Below are positions 11,632 to 22,946 of a DNA stretch of 64,000 nt, one piece after another. Below the pieces are notes generated by a model. The model searched no databases and was not told the origin of the DNA. It saw only the letters and a program-made list of their open reading frames with translations. Source of the DNA: Thuidium tamariscinum (Eukaryota > Streptophyta > Bryopsida > Hypnales > Thuidiaceae); the NCBI GenBank assembly GCA_947034885.2, contig OX344753.2, positions 4,526,001 through 4,590,000 on the forward strand, given 5' to 3'. A program made the translations under genes and the position numbers. The stretch's first letter is position 1. Each line of letters opens with the position of its first letter.

Positions 11632-12250
11632 TTGGGTGAACGTGGGATGTCACAACAACATATTCAACTAGAAAGAGTGCTGAGAGCAGTGAGTCTGGAG
11701 AAGGACATGGACGGGCTGCACCCCATCAATTTGGAGGTTTTACGCCGTTCACGGGTGCAAATTGAAAACAAGCTTGCTGTTGTCATCGGCTGCAGTAACG
11801 TTGTTGATCTTCCAACTGCCCTGCTTCTTCAGGCACTCTCTTTTTCCCACACCACATCCAACTGCAACTCTCATGTTGTATTAGTCACAAAGTCTTCAAC
11901 TCTGCTTATCTGTAGACGTGTACACAATTAGGCTCCTCAGGTTGCCTTATGCTAATTAAACAAGCAGAAGAAAGAGCTTAAGGGGTGAAGTGTCTGCGTG
12001 TTGACCAAATCCACGAGGTTGTGTGCGTAGAAATTTTTGTTATGCTTTCTTAAAGAGAAGATTGACGAGTTATTGAACACGTGCAGAGACACAATGCAAC
12101 GGTACCCATCGTGCATGAACGCACGCCCAACCGCGCAGAATCCACCAGGAAGGCCGATATTGTTGTGTCGATCAGCTACCGGTGTCGCATATCTTGTGCG
12201 AGGACATCCTACCAAGGACAGCATTTGCTATCTGTGTCCATGTTAGCGCA
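11632..12250 (+). pseudogene. FOLD: FOLD-like pseudogene (methylenetetrahydrofolate dehydrogenase/cyclohydrolase fragment)
   Basis: The functional family makes a bifunctional NADP-dependent 5,10-methylene-THF dehydrogenase and methenyl-THF cyclohydrolase. Seen here: LEKDMDGLHPINLEVL, then AVVIGCSNVVDLPTALLLQ (the cofactor-site segment, normally GRSxxVGxP) up to 11832. After a gap resembling an intron, RHNATVPIVHERTPN and KADIVVS appear at 12082-12168. Then in a different frame comes VAYLVRGHPTK (about 12180-12215). Breaks: the loop normally between the DGFHP-type motif and the VVIG motif (with a PCTP motif) is shortened; the donor after LLLQ reads CAGGCA instead of CAGGT; the last piece needs a frameshift near 12173; the conserved PGGVGP end is not found. 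A decayed partial copy, not an active gene. Confidence 0.8.
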
Positions 12251-13497
12251 ACAAGTAGAACTGTCCCCGACAAAGTCTTCATTTGTGTTGGTCTATGGAC
12301 CTGAGTTCTTCTTCTTCCAGGCTCTATGGAGAAGCCAGGTATCGAAGTTGGCAATCTAGCTCCAGAGTCTATTTGAATCAAAGTTGATGCAGCTTGTACA
12401 GTGGAGATGTCACGATCTGGAATCCACTTCCATCTGCAGGTCTCACTTGGTGGTATTGCTTTTGTTGCATTCTGATTTTTGCTTTACACTGAAAATTGGT
12501 ATTATTTACTAAAGCGTAAAGAGCATGAGATTACTCTGTTTTACTGATGATTAATACTTGAGTCACGAGAAGGGGGCTTGAAACCAGTCATGTTGTAGAG
12601 ACTTTTGTTTCCGAGTAGACTTGCTTTTGGAACACATTTGGAGTCAGAAATTGTCAGTGTTGTTGCATTGGACTGTGTCTATTTGAAGCCAAGCATGTCG
12701 ATATGATTTGGAAGCAGTTCTTTGTGTTTGGTAATGATCAAAAACAATGTCGAAGGAGTTTGACAATCGATTTGTAATTGAGTGCGTATTTCATGTAATA
12801 TGATATCATTGCTACTAGTATGCCCTGTGTTGTTGCTTCATTTGAAATAAAATATAATAGAATTAGTTTTTTGATTTTTAGATTCATGAAAACTTTGAAA
12901 TTCAATATTTTCTTCTATGAGTTAGAACACCATGAAACTAAGTCCATGCATCCTTCCTCATAGAAAGCTTTCTAAGGTAACTATACCTAAAATTGCACGA
13001 ATAAGCATTTTAGTATAGTTCCCATTGTTACATTGGAAAACTTTTTGTGGGTTTGTATAGGTGGTCAAAGGGGATTTTGGATTCTCTTAGATGCCTTTTT
13101 TGAACACCTTATGATTAAACTACAAATTTTTAAATTGTGGAAAATAGATGTTCTTGAAACCAATCTCTAACTTTCATGAATAATAGGAGTGCATTTTAGG
13201 CAAAAATATATAGTATGCAATTTTAGGTGTAGTTACCTTAATAGTATAGAGAACGCAATTGGGGAATGTATGGTTCTAGAGAATTTATTCTAATAATAGA
13301 AAAAACAATCAAAACTAACAATTTTATATATAGTAAGGTATAGATATTTCATAGAGTACACTAGGCACTAGTTCTTCTTAATCCACATAAATGATGTTGT
13401 AGCCATTTTTGGTTGATGAATGACAAAAAATTGTTTTGTGTAGGACAAAAGTAAAACTAATCATCTTTGGAATCTTGCATGGAAAAAGATGAATGAT
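12251..13497. other. Intergenic; no gene seen
   Basis: 12251-12840 has gene-like base composition but no recognisable frame; it may be the decayed tail of the FOLD copy. 12841-13497 is AT-rich and contains the hairpin element at 12974-13241. Part of 13400-13497 resembles the interior of the 222-bp TTAA element. Confidence 0.5.
12974..13241. repeat. 268-bp element with near-perfect terminal inverted repeats
   Basis: AAGGTAACTATACCTAAAAT (12974 on) pairs with the reverse complement of the stretch ending at 13241, 22 of 23 bases. It is flanked by TA-rich sequence. Too short to code; a MITE is the simplest reading. Confidence 0.6.
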
Positions 13498-14413
13498 GGG
13501 TGATTGCAAGAAACACTTGTCCTATTTTGTGTCACACAATGTATGATGATTTATTTTTTAGCCATAACTTTTGTGTTTTGGCTTCAAATGATTTAAGATT
13601 TATAGGAAAGCTACCTAGGGGAGGACACTTCCCGTTTTTTCAGGGCACAAAGAGACTATTTTGGTCCCATTCCCCAATTTGTGAACGAGTCACTATTGGT
13701 CATATCAAAAAATAAATCAATTTTAATTGTAAAATTGTAAAAAAAGTCATTAAAAAATGTATGAAATATTAATTAAATATTGCTATTCGATATGGTAGTC
13801 TCTTGGCTACACTAGATTGCTTGTAGAATAGATTTCAACGAGTTTCTATAGTCTGAGAAACTCGCAGTCTTCCAGTACAACCAAAAGACCTCTTATGTTA
13901 GGAATTTTTAGAACTAAAAAGTACCTTTTTTTTAATGACTTTGAGATAAAATTTGGATGAGATGGTTTTCTAGTAGACTTCTAGCTCTCTTAAGAAGGAT
14001 TTTAAAAAATAGCTAATTTTATGTAGTGTGGAAGTCTACAAAGTGAGATTCTTTCTTCTTGTATTTTGAAATATAAAATATTATTTTGGTGATTATTTTG
14101 GTGAATGACTATCTCCATAGAGTTGTTGCAAATTTTTACTTTTATTTTTTGTATTTTATTATTTTACTATTTTTACCTAATGAAAACATGAAGGTATGTG
14201 TTTTCTTAAGATTTGGCACTTTTCAAGTTTTCCTACTTAGAGATTTTTTCTATACAATTCCTTCCATGGATATCTTTGTTTTAAAGGTATATACATAAGT
14301 CATATTCTTTTTAAATATAAAAATTATTTTTCTAATTTTAAAGTACTCCAAAAAAAATCATGAGTATTGATGCAAAATGCAACAAACAGTACAAGTGTTT
14401 CTTGCAATCGTCT
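13498..14413. mobile_element. Short inverted-repeat DNA element (GATTGCAAGAAACACTT family), copy 3
   Basis: 916 bp. Left end GGGTGATTGCAAGAAACACT; right end in reverse complement AGACGATTGCAAGAAACACT. The right half parallels 20930-21115 (TTTCCTACTTAGAGA, GGTATATACATAA, TTTTTCTAATT). Flanking tetranucleotides TGAT and TAAT may be a mutated 4-bp target duplication. Only short frames are present. Confidence 0.65.
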
Positions 14414-15447
14414 TAATAGAGAATCCTTCTATTTAGAACAAAAGTGCAACTATTTATCTTTGAAATCTTGTGAGGAAAGGGGATATCTTGTATAGTAGTG
14501 TGACTTCTAATAAATACTTTTGGAATTCCTTAACCAACTATTCACACAATGCTAAAAGGGATGATTTTTAGAATCACTAGCCCTTCTTTTAAGGGTTGAA
14601 ATAGTACCTCTACAACTAAGGCATAACAAATGCATCTAGGCCTGATTTAGATGGAAAAAAGGATGTAAGTAGAATAAATAGTGTTTTATTGCGAGTCCCT
14701 TATTATTAGTTTTTTTTAACATCACCAATTTGGATGTCCAACAAAAATTTAGACCATTACCAAATTAATTGTTTAACAAAAATTTAGAAATTGACTTTAA
14801 TATGAGTAACAAAACTCCAAAATAAACATGTTGTAAAATAATGTAGGTTCACATTTTGATGCTACAATTATACATTGAACATCCCAAATTCCATCCAAGG
14901 ACAAAAGGTGAGTCACTCTTTACTTTCATTTGTAAGCACATATAGACTGATCAACAACAACAAACTTTAATGTTTTGTAACTATTTTGGCAGCAATTCTA
15001 AAAAAGTTAATCATAATATCATAGAATCAACAATAATTAGGGCAAAACAACCACAATGTTTGTAAGTCAACAAGAAGATTATGCATCTAAAAGAAAATCA
15101 TGCATATGCTCCCCACAATCCTAGGAAGGATGGAGAGAATAGGAGAGAAGATGACTCACCAATCATTCCCACCACTTCAAAACAAGACTCGCTCCATCTA
15201 ATTATACAAAAAACCAACAAGTTGACTCTTCTATGGAACTAAAAGCATACGAGGTAAAGTAAAATAATTATGTGGAGGTTCTCCCATGAGTTATAACCAT
15301 GGAATTCAAGCTAGATAACCCCTAACCTTGTAACTGAACTGATAAAAAACTTTGTTTATCCAGACACATCAACAAAATATACAAACGTGGACCTCTATTA
15401 TCAAACTAGCCCTTGCAAAAAGACACGCCTGTAAGACAAAAGCTAAT
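14414..15447. other. Intergenic; no gene seen
   Basis: 14414-14550 carries a diverged piece like the 222-bp element interior (AAAAGTGCAACTATTTATC, GACTTCTAATAAATA). The rest is AT-rich without long frames. 15240-15447 would hold the 3' UTR of the kinase gene. Confidence 0.45.
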
Positions 15448-17388
15448 TCAAGGCATCATGTATGTAGGTACATCGACACTATACTTGATGGCCCACAAGT
15501 CCTTTTGCACTTCTTCAAACGTAGGTCGATCCTTTGGCATGTGTGCCCAACACTTTTTCATAAGGTCACTCAAACTTTGAGGACAAGTACCTGGAATTGT
15601 AGGTCGACTGCCTTCGAGTACTTTGTCCATGACTCGATGTCGAATACCTTGAAAGGGAATCAAACCAGTGACGACTTCGTAGCAAGTCATCCCGAAACTG
15701 TATACATCTGCGGACTTTGAGTATTCTGAGCTCTGCCAAACCTCAGGAGCCATCCAACGAGGTGTCCCTTTTTTTAACGTTTGTTTACTATCTTTGGCCC
15801 ATAACTTGGATTCTCCAAAATCTATCAATTTCACTGTGTAGCATTGGGTTGGCGCTTTAGAGATAGATATAGGCTTAGGATTCACCAAACAATTCTCAGA
15901 TTTCAAATCTCGATGCAAGATGTCAAATTTATGGGTGTGAATCATGGCTCCCACAATTTGCAACAAAATATCCACTGTGACGGAAAGAAAAAAAGGGCCT
16001 CTGTAGTCCTGCTTTTGGAAACCCCTCAAGAATTTGTCAATCAAGCTTCGAAGGTCCTCTTGCATTAGCTCCATTACGAGATAACCAGTCCATTTCAGTT
16101 CAATCTTCTCAACTGCAGTCATTTCTTCCTTGGTTAAAGCCTCTTCCTTCAACTCAAATCCAAAGAAATCCACAACATGGGGATGATGCACTTTCACCAA
16201 AAAGCCAGCTTCCTTTTCAACAACTTCTCGTGGGATGTGCTTAACAACGGCAACTGCCACCTCTTGTCCCAACCAATTGGCTCGAAATATACGTTTTGAA
16301 GCTCCACCAGATATATGAGTTTTCATTTTTAGATCCAAAAGATCAATCTCAAAACACTTTGAGACCAAATTTGCGCTACTTGAATCTAAAGTATCGTGGC
16401 ATCTATTCTCAACAATTGTTAAAAATTTGTTTGTTGGAGTCTCATTCGCTAATAACGTGTTACAACTTAATTGCTTAAAGAAGAGAAAAGAATTGCTCTG
16501 TGCACTGGTTGTCAAATTTTTCTCCACAATTCCTAGAAGGTTTTTGCAATCCTGGGTTTGCCGATCGAAATCTGCTTTTAGTGATTCCTCACTATCATCT
16601 GCTACTCCAATTACATCCTTGCAGTCGGGGGCTTGTTGATCAACATCATCTTCATGCGCATGCGACCTAGCTTCACTTGCCACTTCGATTTCATCCTCAC
16701 GTTCAGACGCTTGTTGATCATCATCTTCATGGAATTCTACCTTGCGTTCAATTGTATGCACATTCCTTTGGAGTTTGTACCTGCACTTGCTATGACACCA
16801 CTCAAATTTCCATTTGTTGTCGCTTAGGTGTCTCGAAATGCGAGAGCCCTTTATCTTTAACAACTCCTCCGTACTGAGGGTTTGTTCAGTTCCATCGGAC
16901 CTCGTTGATAAATTGTTAAGCCGCACGCGTAACACAACCCGGAATACGTCCAGACTCCAATTGAAATCACGAATTAGGAAAAGAAAACTAGATCCTATAT
17001 ACTTTTCCAATTCAGGAGGGGGCATAGATAGGACAAGAGCAACTCTTATCCATTTCTTTCCTCGACACCCTTGTAGTAATTGTTCAGTTGACATCAAAAG
17101 GTGAAGGAGACTGTCCAATGAGTTGATTAGTGTGTACGCCACCGTAAAAATTATTCCAAAACTCCGTTTCTCCTCTTTGAAACACAGATCATATATTTCT
17201 TTTACCTCTTGGATGACCTTTAAGATAATCTGGACGAGATAATTGCATTGAGAATGAAATATGTTGAAGTCCCTCAAAAGCTCAATCTTCATACACATTC
17301 TCTCAATCAATTTCATTCTTTTTGAAGCTCTTCTCTCAAAAACTTCGTGTTCATGTAGCTCAGGGTGCTTATGAAATTTCCAAATTTC
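15448..17388 (-). CDS. MLKL/DUF1221-type serine/threonine protein kinase, last exon (partial gene)
   Basis: The frame from ATG at 17316 to the stop at 15448 gives 622 aa. The frame also stays open upstream to an acceptor (TTTTTGTAG, exon from 17388), adding 24 plausible residues (EIWKFHKHPELHEHEVF...), so earlier exons probably exist; I could not place them. Residues 1-135 are helical, with the KKW...LEKYIG...FNWSLDVFR pattern that I associate with the DUF1221/HeLo domain of plant MLKL-like proteins. Residues 190-265 hold three acidic repeats (DDDQQA, DDVDQQAPDCKD, ADFDRQTQDCKN). The kinase domain is about 326-610: degenerate glycine loop GGASKRIF (337-344), K359, HRDLKSEN (468-475), DFG (499-501), APE (523-525). 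All catalytic residues are kept, so an active tyrosine-kinase-like (TKL) class enzyme is expected. Kinase call sure; N-terminal domain call moderate. Confidence 0.88.
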   Translation of the reverse strand, partial: EIWKFHKHPELHEHEVFERRASKRMKLIERMCMKIELLRDFNIFHSQCNYLVQIILKVIQEVKEIYDLCFKEEKRSFGIIFTVAYTLINSLDSLLHLLMSTEQLLQGCRGKKWIRVALVLSMPPPELEKYIGSSFLFLIRDFNWSLDVFRVVLRVRLNNLSTRSDGTEQTLSTEELLKIKGSRISRHLSDNKWKFEWCHSKCRYKLQRNVHTIERKVEFHEDDDQQASEREDEIEVASEARSHAHEDDVDQQAPDCKDVIGVADDSEESLKADFDRQTQDCKNLLGIVEKNLTTSAQSNSFLFFKQLSCNTLLANETPTNKFLTIVENRCHDTLDSSSANLVSKCFEIDLLDLKMKTHISGGASKRIFRANWLGQEVAVAVVKHIPREVVEKEAGFLVKVHHPHVVDFFGFELKEEALTKEEMTAVEKIELKWTGYLVMELMQEDLRSLIDKFLRGFQKQDYRGPFFLSVTVDILLQIVGAMIHTHKFDILHRDLKSENCLVNPKPISISKAPTQCYTVKLIDFGESKLWAKDSKQTLKKGTPRWMAPEVWQSSEYSKSADVYSFGMTCYEVVTGLIPFQGIRHRVMDKVLEGSRPTIPGTCPQSLSDLMKKCWAHMPKDRPTFEEVQKDLWAIKYSVDVPTYMMP

Positions 17389-18291
17389 CTACAAAAACAT
17401 CATCCACCATCAATATCTATAATTGAGTAACAATTTGCTACCTACGTAGCTTCAAGTTATTTAAGCACATGCACATGCAAATTTGAATGATATCTTTCAA
17501 AGACAATCCCTATTCACTCACATCAATGACTCTCCGTCGGATCCTCCCAAATTTCACCATGGTGCCTGTGAGCACAAAACAAAGTTTTCATTGTATAGAA
17601 TACACTGACTCTTCATCACACTCATTGATTCAATTGGATAAAGTTGCCATTGGTAAGTACGAAATCGTTCATATATGTCAAGAAGTGGTTACCTGCTCTA
17701 ATCAATAAGCTACTCAATCTTATAATACGACCAATAGTGCTTGGATAGAAGAAAGTTGACATTGCTAAGGTCATATCTATGAAACTTTTGTGTTCCAAAG
17801 TGCCAAAATTATGACCTTGAAGGACCAAGAGCTCTAAAAACTACGACTTTCAAGGGTCTGTAGCTCTAAAAATTAGAACCTACATTGATGAAAGGTTTCA
17901 ATTGGCCAACAAAAATTGTGTGGTTTTCTTTGAAATTCGACATCTTAATGATCATGAAGTTGGCTATGGATTTAACTATGTAGCTCATTGCAACCTACTC
18001 AATCTCGAGCTATGTACAACATTGTTAAAAACTCAATATATAGACCATGCGTAATCATGAAGTGCACTCATTTCAACATCTTGCAATCCAATGGCTCAAC
18101 TTACATAGTGTGCGCACCATTTTAGGGGAATCTAGACAACATTCAAAAGTAGGGAGGAGAAATTTACGACCAAATATAGAGAATCAATGTGCTCTCTAGT
18201 CCTCTGAATCCACTCACATGACCAACAAAAGAGTAAGAATTCCAATTAGCCTTGAAAGCATTAATTTCATAATATTGGTGGAAATTTACAA
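17389..18291. other. Kinase upstream region; possible intron and upstream exon
   Basis: A plausible minus-strand donor, GAGCAG|GTAACC, lies at 17691-17690 after an open frame (17828 down). Its phase does not join cleanly to the exon at 17388, so I do not annotate it. The rest is AT-rich with no recognisable gene. Confidence 0.35.
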
Positions 18292-20099
18292 CATAAGTAC
18301 TTTCCAAGGCGACCTCATTGAAATGTAAATATATACCAATCCTAGTATTTATTTATAGATTAGTGCACTTGAATGTCACAAAATGAAATCAATGCTCAAA
18401 ACACTAGTCCACCAAAATATGACAAGATTCATCAAATACACTACTCAATGGCATTTAAAGAATTCATTCACCACTTAGGGCTTTGGAAGTGGTAATCCCT
18501 CTTGATCATTCCCAACTCATTGAGTGTTCTTACAATCATGTGAACTCTTACAATAATTGATGTTAGGAGCCATATAGTAAGTGATGTTAACCCTAATAAT
18601 TTCCAAATTCGTTTGAATTACTTGCACAATTTCATTTAAATCTTATATATCATTTATCTTAATAACATCAAAGTCGTCATTGTCTTTTAAAGATTCGAGG
18701 ATCATTGGGGATGGTTTAGGAGTAATTTGGGTGAAAAGCATTGCGATGAAACGCTTTGATCATTATCCCCAATATGGGGTTTAGATATTTTAACTCATCA
18801 AAATCTAATATATATCATGCGATATAGGATCACCAATACCAAGCGACTCACCAATGACATCATCTAGAACAATGAAAGTATTAAGACAACATGGAACCAA
18901 CAAGCAACAACAACACTATAGTAGAGGCTCTGTGCTCTTCGAGCTTCAGATAGCTCCACAACTTCCTTAGGGATAACCTCCATCCACACAAACCTTCCCT
19001 AGTCTTCGATCCAAAGACAAAAAATTCACCACAAAAAATCTCACATGACCCCAACTTTCTAGAAACTTACCAACAGAAAGTAATGCCGAGCTGAAGATCT
19101 TTGCTTGACAAGAATTCTGCTTCTGTCGATTTCGGTCAGGCTAATTTCTCGTAGACTGTGAATCACCGACCTTTTGAGAAACTAAAAGGCAGTCCTATAA
19201 TGAGCTGCAAACAATCTCAGAGAGTAAGTTAACTTGCACTTGCAACTTGGAAGCCCAAAGTTGACCAAGAAAATTGGATTCCACGACAGATTCTCTCTCT
19301 CAATTTCTCCTACGATGGAAATCAGTAAAGACAGAGGCTCAAGTAATTGCCGAAGAGAGATTAAACATCGGCCCTCAGTGGAAACAACTAAGATTGTGAT
19401 CGTGCTTCGAGGTCTAGAGCCCCCTAGGGATTTAGGATTTCGACATGACAAAGACCTTGGAGCAAAACAAGTGGAGGAATCGTTCCCATAAGCTACACCA
19501 GTGAGAATTCATGGGACCACAAGCATCTCAACCTTCTGTTCCAAATCTCAAGTCAATTGAATTAACCTAGAAAGGCTACCACTAATTCAAACTTCAAAAT
19601 CCTTCACTCTGAATGCTTCCATTTTGCAACCATAAAATGAATGAAGTTTTTAATAATTGTTTTGTACAAATGAAATCACTTGCTTTATATGAGTTGGATA
19701 ATATTTAGTGTTTTGTTTTGTTTTTAATTTTTGATTTATCATAGATCAAAAAATTAAAAAAATCATATAAAATACAAAATACAACTAAAAAAATCTGAAT
19801 TTCACAAATAGGAGTGAAGAATATCATAGTGTAAACTAAATTATTGTGTCATTCTAAAACTGAAAAATCAACATATAGGGCCAATGTTCAAAATTGCAAT
19901 CAAATATCAAATTTTGAGAAATTCAAATTTCCGAATTAGAGTAGAAACTAGACTTGATTAACCTCATTTTAATAGTTGGGTTCAACTTCAAAAAAAAGAC
20001 CATTTACATGAGTGAAATTCAAATCTAGAACAAGATGGAAGTTGCCAAAACACATTTAGAAAAAAAATCAATTGAGATCCATAGATTAACCCCTAAAAG

Positions 20100-20329
20100 A
20101 TAAATTAAAGGATTTCAAATCTAAAAAATGCCAATTCAATTGATCATATAGCTAGTGAATAATGTAATTCAAATAAAACCTTATTTTATGGTACTAGAAT
20201 TTGCAAAGAACATTAGACTTGTTGTTTAAAAATTAAACCAAATTAAACCAAAAACAATCCTACAAATGACATACATTTAAGTTGGTTCAAAAAAATCATG
20301 AGGCCAAGATTGAACTTGTTTCTTTAGCA
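20100..20329. mobile_element. Small TTAA-type element in unit 1, older than the duplication
   Basis: It starts CCCCTAAAAG right after TTAA (20096-20099). The counterpart in unit 2 (25009-25229) starts CCCCTAAAGG after TTCA and ends CTTTTAGGG before ATTAAG. Presence in both units means it inserted before the duplication. The right end is decayed in this copy. Confidence 0.4.
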
Positions 20330-20424
20330 ATAAAGCAATGCCTTCTATAGAATATTACTAATACAGAAGTAATCTAGGACTCCAGTCATTCCAAATACTA
20401 CAATACAATACTCCACCCTTTGAA

Positions 20425-21157
20425 GGGTGATTGCAAGAAAGACCGGTACTATTTTGCGTCACACTTTGAATGACGGAGTTGTTATCGATTATAACTTTTA
20501 AAGTATGAACCATATTAACTTGAAATTTTGACTAAAGATGTCTGACATGACAACAATCAATTTCCTTATTTTTCATAAATTTTAAAAAATCATTTTATAA
20601 TTAAATTTCAATTAAGTTAATTTGTCACACTTTGCGGTTTCGGGTTTTTTAGTACTGGGGAGCATCCAAAATTAATGATCTAAAGCTGAAATTTTTGTGG
20701 CCTATTCCTATACTAGGTAGGCGTGTTTCTACTAAAGGAAATCTCAAAAATCATTATTCTCTTTCCTCTACATGTGTGCAAACAGGCCTCCCTTGCGTGC
20801 ACACTTTTGAATTTTTAAGATGGTTTTGAGATCATTCTTTTAGTGAAATCTCTTCATCATAAAGTTTTCCCCAATTGACAATTTTTAGTTTTTTTTTAAA
20901 AAAAATTTCCTATTTTTTACAAATTAAAATGTCAAAGTACCCATTTTCATGAAAATTTGCACTTTTCTAGTTCTCCTACTTAGAGAATTTTTCTACACTT
21001 TTCCTTCCTAAGGTACCTTCTTCTTATAGGTATATACATAAAACATATTTTTTACATTTTAAAAAAATTGTTTTTCTAATTATATAATACTCCCGAAAAT
21101 TTCAGCAATATTGTGGAAAACGCTACATAAATCGGTCGGTCTTTCTTGCAATGACCC
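20425..21157. mobile_element. 733-bp inverted-repeat DNA element with TGAA target duplication
   Basis: Left end GGGTGATTGCAAGAAAGACC, right end in reverse complement GGGTCATTGCAAGAAAGACC. Flanked by TGAA at 20421-20424 and 21158-21161. The matching place in unit 2 (25411-25414, CAAA) has no element and joins straight through: CTCCACCCTT-CAAA-ATACAATCC there, CTCCACCCTT-TGAA-element-TGAA-ATACAATCC here. No transposase frame, so non-autonomous. Same family as 13498-14413. Confidence 0.85.
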
Positions 21158-22946
21158 TGAAATACAATCCTGCAAGTTTGTTATGTGTTGGCCACTGTTG
21201 TTGACAAAACAAGTGCAACAAGTGTCTTCAAACCAACTCCCTTTTAGCTCCTCGATAATATAAGAAAATTTCAATCCAAACCATCAAATCTCATATCATA
21301 CTCTATACTTAAACGTCTTTAGTCAAGCCTACTCGCACCGCTCATTGAACCTTTTTCATACTTAATTTTCATTTCAACAGAATTGGAACTTTTTAATGAT
21401 GCTATTTTAGTTACAACTAAAGAATTGAATAGAGTTTGAAAAACAGAATGGAAAAAAATGTAGGTCCAAGCAAACCAAAAGCACACTTGAAAGATTGTGA
21501 GAATAAAACCATTTCATCTTCCGGTGACACTACACACATCATACAAAAGGAATTGGTATATGCTACCAAAGTTTCCACTCACCAATCACGTTGAGTGCCA
21601 TAGTATGTTAAGGCAAATCTCCATCAAGTTAATATCCTAAAAGAGAATCTAAAATAAAGTGAGAAAACTACTACACTATGCGGAGATTCATGACATTGGC
21701 ACTTTTCAAGGCCACCACAGTGAAATGTAGATATAGACCAATCCTCATATTTGTTTAGAGGTTTGTGCACTTGAATGCCACGGAAGGAAGTGGATGTTCA
21801 AAACACAAGTCTACCAAAACATAACAAGATTCATTACATGCACTATTATATGCCATTTCAAGACATCCATCTCAGGGGTGGTAATTTCTCTCAATCTTAT
21901 CCAACTCATTGAGTGTTCTTACAATCGTATGAGCTCATACGGTGATTGATGTTAGAAGTCAAGTGATATCAACCCTACACTTCCATATCCACTATGGATT
22001 ATTTCCACATTTTTACTTAAAACTTGTATATTATTTATCATAATAACATCAAATTGGTCATGAACAAAGGTTGTCTTTTAGAGATTCAAGCATTTTTGGG
22101 GATGAACGAGGAGTAATTTCGGTAAAGCATCGCAATGAAACACCCTGACCATCATCTCGAATATGAGGTTAAGATGTTTCACAACTCATCACAATCTGGA
22201 CAAATGTCATGCCATACAGGATCACCAATACTGGGCGAGTCACCAATGACCACATCTGGAACAATAAAAAAATATCAATACATCATGGAACCAACAACAG
22301 CAGAGACACTAATCCTGTAGCACTGGCTAGCTTTTCAAGCTTCAGATAGCTCCGCAAACTTCCTCAGGGTAACCTCTGTCCACGCAAAACCTCCCTAGCC
22401 TTTGATCCAGAGACAACAAATTTCACCACAAAAATTTCACCTGACCCCAACGTTCTAGAAACTTACCGACAGAAACAAATGCCGAGCTAACGATCTTTGC
22501 TTGACAAGAAACTTCTGTCGATTCCCCTCAAGCTGATTTCCCGCGTAGACTGTCGGACACTGACCTCTTGAGAAGCTAAACAACAGCGCTGAGACGTCCC
22601 GTAATTTGTTGCAAACGATCTCCGAGAGTACCAGAGAGGGCCTAACTTGCACTTGCGACCCCAAGATTGACCAAAAGAATTGGAGTCCTCGACAGATTCT
22701 CTCTCCAGACTTCTCTTTGCGTCACAAATCAGTGAAGACAAATGCTCGAGCAGTTGCCGAGGAGAGAGCAAATTTCGGCCCTCAGTGGAAACAGCAAAGA
22801 CTATGTCCTAGAATCACACACTAGAACCAGCATGACGAAGACCTCGGAGGACAACGTGGGGGAGAAGCAATCCCGTGAGAATATGTGGACCACAAGCATC
22901 CAGCATCGAAGCTGACTGTTCCAAATCGCGAAAGGCTGCGAATAAG

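Larger units (their letters stand above)
18292..21690 (+). repeat. Tandem duplication, unit 1
   Basis: Runs parallel to 21697-26600. Checkpoints: 18292/21697 (TTTCCAAGGCGACC / TTTTCAAGGCCACC), 18900-19490/22290-22850, 19583/24549 (ACTTCAAAATCCTTC), 20391/25381 (CCAAATACTACA), 21162/25414 (ATACAATCCTGCAAGT), 21480/26390 (ACCATTTCATCTTCCGG). Unit 1 has a deletion around 21400 and carries the 733-bp element at 20425. The GC-richer blocks at 19080-19490 hold overlapping short frames on both strands that do not resemble any family I know. Confidence 0.7.

Noticed and set aside
15352-15720. 122-codon plus-strand frame
   Set aside because: Antisense of the kinase domain; the minus-strand frame has all kinase motifs.
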